Origin: Bacteroidetes bacterium 2013_40CM_41_45
GTDB lineage: Bacteria > Bacteroidota > Bacteroidia > AKYH767-A > 2013-40CM-41-45
Length of the DNA: 64,000 bases
Assembly (NCBI GenBank): GCA_002215675.1
Contig: NGFH01000009.1
Span: 299,501-363,500, forward strand
Direction: 5' to 3'
The position numbers and the translations under genes are program-made. The notes beneath the pieces were generated by a model. The model had not been told where the DNA came from. It made no database searches and saw nothing but the letters and a program-made list of their open reading frames with translations. Positions 61,478-64,000 of this stretch are shown one piece after another. Numbering within the stretch: position 1 is the stretch's first letter; the number at the start of each line of letters is the position of its first letter.

Positions 61478-64000
61478 ATGATATTCCTGAAGCGCATGAC
61501 AAGATTTTTAGCAGTCTCTTTTTTCTTTTCATTCTTTACTGCGTCTCTTTATGCACAAGAGAAGCCACCGTTTTATACATATCCTGCGTCTGTTTGGGCA
61601 GATTCTATTCTGTCAAAAATTTCTCTGGATGAAAAAATAGGCCAGCTTTTTATGGCTGCCGCATGGTCGGATAAGGACACGGTTCACACTAACCGCATCC
61701 GCGAACAAATCATAAACAATCATATCGGGGGATTGATTTTTTTCCAGGGCGGCCCTGTGCGCCAGGCACTTCTTACCAATGAATACCAGCGGTTGTCGCG
61801 GGTTCCGCTACTCATAGGCATGGATGCGGAATGGGGGCTTGCCATGCGAATCGACAGTACCATTCGTTTCCCAAGGCAAATGACAGTGTCTGCAGCAGGA
61901 CTTAATTCTTACATCTACAATATGGGTTCAGAGATTGCACGCCAGTGCCAGCGGCTTGGCGTTCATATAAATTTTGCTCCTGTTGCAGATATCAACAACA
62001 ATCCCCTGAACCCGATTATAGGCAGCCGCGCTTTTGCAGATGATGCTGCTTCAGTCACCAACAAATCACTGCTGTATATGAAGGCGCTGCAGAACCACCA
62101 CGTTCTTGCCTGCGCAAAACATTTCCCGGGCCATGGTGATACGGATACGGATTCACACCTGTCGCTGCCCGTAATCCGTAAAACATTTTCGCAGCTCGAT
62201 ACACTGGAACTTATTCCATTCAGGAAATTAATTTCCGAGGGCGTGGCAAGCATTATGGTGGCGCACCTTTTTATGCCTGCCATTGATTCGTCAGAAAATA
62301 CAGCATCTACATTATCAAATAAAATCGTAACGGGGATATTAAAAGATACTCTGAAGTTTGGAGGATTGATATTCACCGATGCGCTGAACATGAAGGGAGT
62401 TTCTTCTTATAATGTTCCGGGCGAACTTGAAGTGAAAGCATTGCTTGCAGGTAACGATGTTCTCCTTTATTCTGAAAATGTACCTGCTGCTGTTGAAGCG
62501 ATAAAAAAAGCAATCGAAGAAAAAAAAATCAGCGAGGAGGAAATCACCGGGAGGGTAAAAAAAATACTGCTGGCGAAATACTGGGCGGGCCTCAGCGAAT
62601 GCCAGTTGGTTGACACCACCAATCTTTACCGCGACCTGAATACTCCCGAAGCATTATTGCTAAGCCGTAAAATTTATGAGTCGGCTGTAACGGTATTGAA
62701 AAACAAAGAAGAAATTCTCCCTCTTCAAAACCTCGATACGCTTTCCATTGCATCGGTGATGATGGGAGATTCCATCAACAATGCATTTGATGCTCAGCTG
62801 AAGCTCTATGCGCCTGTGAAAAGCTATACGTCATCATCCAATGCTACGAAAGAGTATTTTGATTTTTTACTTGGCTCGTTCGAACCGTATAACCTGGTCA
62901 TTATCGGGCTACACAAAGTGATGATGAATGCGGCAAAGGGTTATGGCATCGGCAAGGATGAAGCTGATTTTATTTCGACTCTTGCTAAAAATAAAAAAGT
63001 TATTCTCTGTGTTTTTGGTAACCCCTATTCAATCACAAGACTTGAGAATATTGAATCACTTGAGGCTCTTATTCTTGCATACGAGGACATGCCTTTAATG
63101 CACGAACTTGCTGCGCAGGCAATTTTCGGAGGTGAAGTGCCCGGAGGAAAGCTTCCTGTGCAGGTAAGCAGTGAATTTCCCAAGGGAGCGCACACCGGTT
63201 TTACATTCTTAAAGCCGCTGCGATTAAAATATTCTTTGCCCGAAGATGCGGGAATGCAAAGCGCAAAACTTTCGCAGGTTGATTCGATTGTTACAGCGGC
63301 AATTAAAGCAAAAGCATTCCCCGGCTGTCGCGTGCTTGCCGCCCGAAACGGGATTGTTTTTTACAATAAGTCATTCGGGTATTTTACATACGATTCACTG
63401 GAGAAAGTAAACAATAGCACCCTGTACGATGTGGCATCGGTAACAAAGGTTGCTGCTACTGCGCTTGCTGTGATGTCGTTGTATGAATCAAAAAAAATAG
63501 ACCTCGATAAACCGCTGTCTCTCTATCTTCCTTCGCTGAAGAATTCGAACAAAAAAAACATGATTGTTCGCGATGTGCTGGCGCACCAGGCAGGTTTGAA
63601 AGCATGGGAACCCTTCTGGAAAAAGACGATGAAGGATGATATCCCCAACCCATCTATTTATCAAAATGTTCAGTCGAAAAAATATTCTGTGCAGGTAGCG
63701 CAGGATTTATTTATGCGAAATGATTATAAGGACTCACTTAACAAATGGCTGCTTGAAACGCCTCTCGGTGAACGGGGTAAATATGTGTACAGCGATTTTG
63801 GCCCCATCCTTATGAAGCAGGTGGTGGAAAGATTAACCCGCACACGCTTCGATTCTCTTGTGTACAAAAAATTTTACCGGTCGCTGGGCTTAACTGCTTC
63901 TTTTCTTCCATTGGAAGAATATGATTCTACTTCGATTGCTCCTACAGAAAATGATACTGCTTACCGCAAGCAAATTATCCGCGGCTATGTGCACGACCCG
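61478..64000 (+). CDS. NagZ-type GH3 beta-N-acetylglucosaminidase fused to an SxxK (class C beta-lactamase-like) hydrolase; 3' end outside window
   Basis: An open frame of 841 codons runs from the ATG at 61478 to the window edge. A signal peptide (MTRFLAVSFFFSFFTASLYAQ from the second Met, 61496) precedes a GH3 domain. It has the NagZ signature KHFPGHGDTDTDSH (Lys 214 to His 227), whose Asp-His pair is the general acid/base of NagZ, and the nucleophile Asp 301 in FTDALNMKGV. A second, C-terminal domain starts about residue 590 and has an SxxK motif (Ser 654 to Lys 657, ASVTKV) and YSDFG, as in class C beta-lactamases, esterases and D-Ala-D-Ala peptidases. The fusion is known in Bacteroidota. 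GlcNAc-anhMurNAc cleavage would feed AnmK. Confidence 0.92.
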   Translation, partial: MIFLKRMTRFLAVSFFFSFFTASLYAQEKPPFYTYPASVWADSILSKISLDEKIGQLFMAAAWSDKDTVHTNRIREQIINNHIGGLIFFQGGPVRQALLTNEYQRLSRVPLLIGMDAEWGLAMRIDSTIRFPRQMTVSAAGLNSYIYNMGSEIARQCQRLGVHINFAPVADINNNPLNPIIGSRAFADDAASVTNKSLLYMKALQNHHVLACAKHFPGHGDTDTDSHLSLPVIRKTFSQLDTLELIPFRKLISEGVASIMVAHLFMPAIDSSENTASTLSNKIVTGILKDTLKFGGLIFTDALNMKGVSSYNVPGELEVKALLAGNDVLLYSENVPAAVEAIKKAIEEKKISEEEITGRVKKILLAKYWAGLSECQLVDTTNLYRDLNTPEALLLSRKIYESAVTVLKNKEEILPLQNLDTLSIASVMMGDSINNAFDAQLKLYAPVKSYTSSSNATKEYFDFLLGSFEPYNLVIIGLHKVMMNAAKGYGIGKDEADFISTLAKNKKVILCVFGNPYSITRLENIESLEALILAYEDMPLMHELAAQAIFGGEVPGGKLPVQVSSEFPKGAHTGFTFLKPLRLKYSLPEDAGMQSAKLSQVDSIVTAAIKAKAFPGCRVLAARNGIVFYNKSFGYFTYDSLEKVNNSTLYDVASVTKVAATALAVMSLYESKKIDLDKPLSLYLPSLKNSNKKNMIVRDVLAHQAGLKAWEPFWKKTMKDDIPNPSIYQNVQSKKYSVQVAQDLFMRNDYKDSLNKWLLETPLGERGKYVYSDFGPILMKQVVERLTRTRFDSLVYKKFYRSLGLTASFLPLEEYDSTSIAPTENDTAYRKQIIRGYVHDP

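Noticed and set aside
61963-62391. 142-codon minus-strand frame inside the GH3 gene
   Set aside because: Opposite-strand shadow of a well-supported coding region.

Overview
The window is a chromosomal segment from a member of the Bacteroidota, most likely a gliding, type IX secretion (T9SS) lineage of the Chitinophagales/Sphingobacteriales/Cytophagales kind. The evidence is: seven proteins with a C-terminal T9SS type A sorting domain (YPNP motif and a short basic end), a GldA-type ABC ATPase, Bacteroidota-typical AMP nucleosidase, DUF4199 and GloVer-repeat proteins, and repeated -7 promoter boxes of the form TAnnTTTG. No rRNA, phage, insertion sequence or CRISPR array was seen. Two RNA genes are clear: tRNA-Lys(CTT) and a signal recognition particle RNA on the minus strand.

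Layout. 1-4.8 kb, minus strand: end of an exopolysaccharide export locus (membrane glycosyltransferase cut by the window edge, Wzc-like tyrosine kinase, Wza-like lipoprotein) behind an acyl-CoA dehydrogenase. 5-9 kb: anmK, a histone H1-like basic protein, a small secreted protein, a membrane/TPR protein, tRNA-Lys. 9.2-12 kb: dnaA, a low-molecular-weight tyrosine phosphatase and an RsmI-like methyltransferase. 12.2-24.6 kb: housekeeping genes (thioesterase, ribD, ychF, lon, rpsA, pyrR-pyrB, a glycosyltransferase, rplS-rpmE2), with a 540-base gap at 13.7-14.2 kb holding two candidate non-coding RNA signals. 25-30 kb: a T9SS cargo protein, a lipoprotein and cytochrome-like propeller pair, and a Tat-exported aminotransferase. 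30-35.7 kb: paaA-paaB-(four-helix-bundle gene)-paaC, a PaiB-like flavoprotein, and a methylmalonyl-CoA mutase catalytic subunit. 35.8-38.5 kb: SRP RNA, DUF4199 protein, GT2 glycosyltransferase, membrane-anchored glucosaminidase-like protein. 38.6-46.2 kb: a minus-strand run of secreted proteins and lipoproteins, then mnmA and a MORN-repeat protein. 46.4-56.7 kb: metK, gldA, holA, an EVE protein, AMP nucleosidase and an ABC-F ATPase. 56.7-64 kb: three more exported proteins and the first 841 codons of a NagZ-type GH3 enzyme fused to an SxxK hydrolase.

Working together. The left-edge genes form an export and phosphorylation-control module for surface polysaccharide. anmK and the NagZ-like gene both belong to peptidoglycan recycling, although about 55 kb apart. 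paaABC and the mutase subunit point to CoA-thioester catabolism, but paaDE and the mutase's B12-binding subunit are not here. gldA and the T9SS cargo proteins belong to the gliding and secretion biology of the phylum.

The most unusual signal is in the gaps. At least sixteen short, degenerate tandem arrays with a strict 7-base period (plus a few with period 8) lie in intergenic regions, each with its own consensus word, usually just in front of a start codon. Two of them appear to be translated as the N-terminus of a protein. A second unusual signal is a perfect 10-base inverted repeat bracketing a single secreted-protein gene at 58.5-59.3 kb, in the geometry of a gene cassette. All coordinates and motifs were read by eye; no database search or folding program was run.
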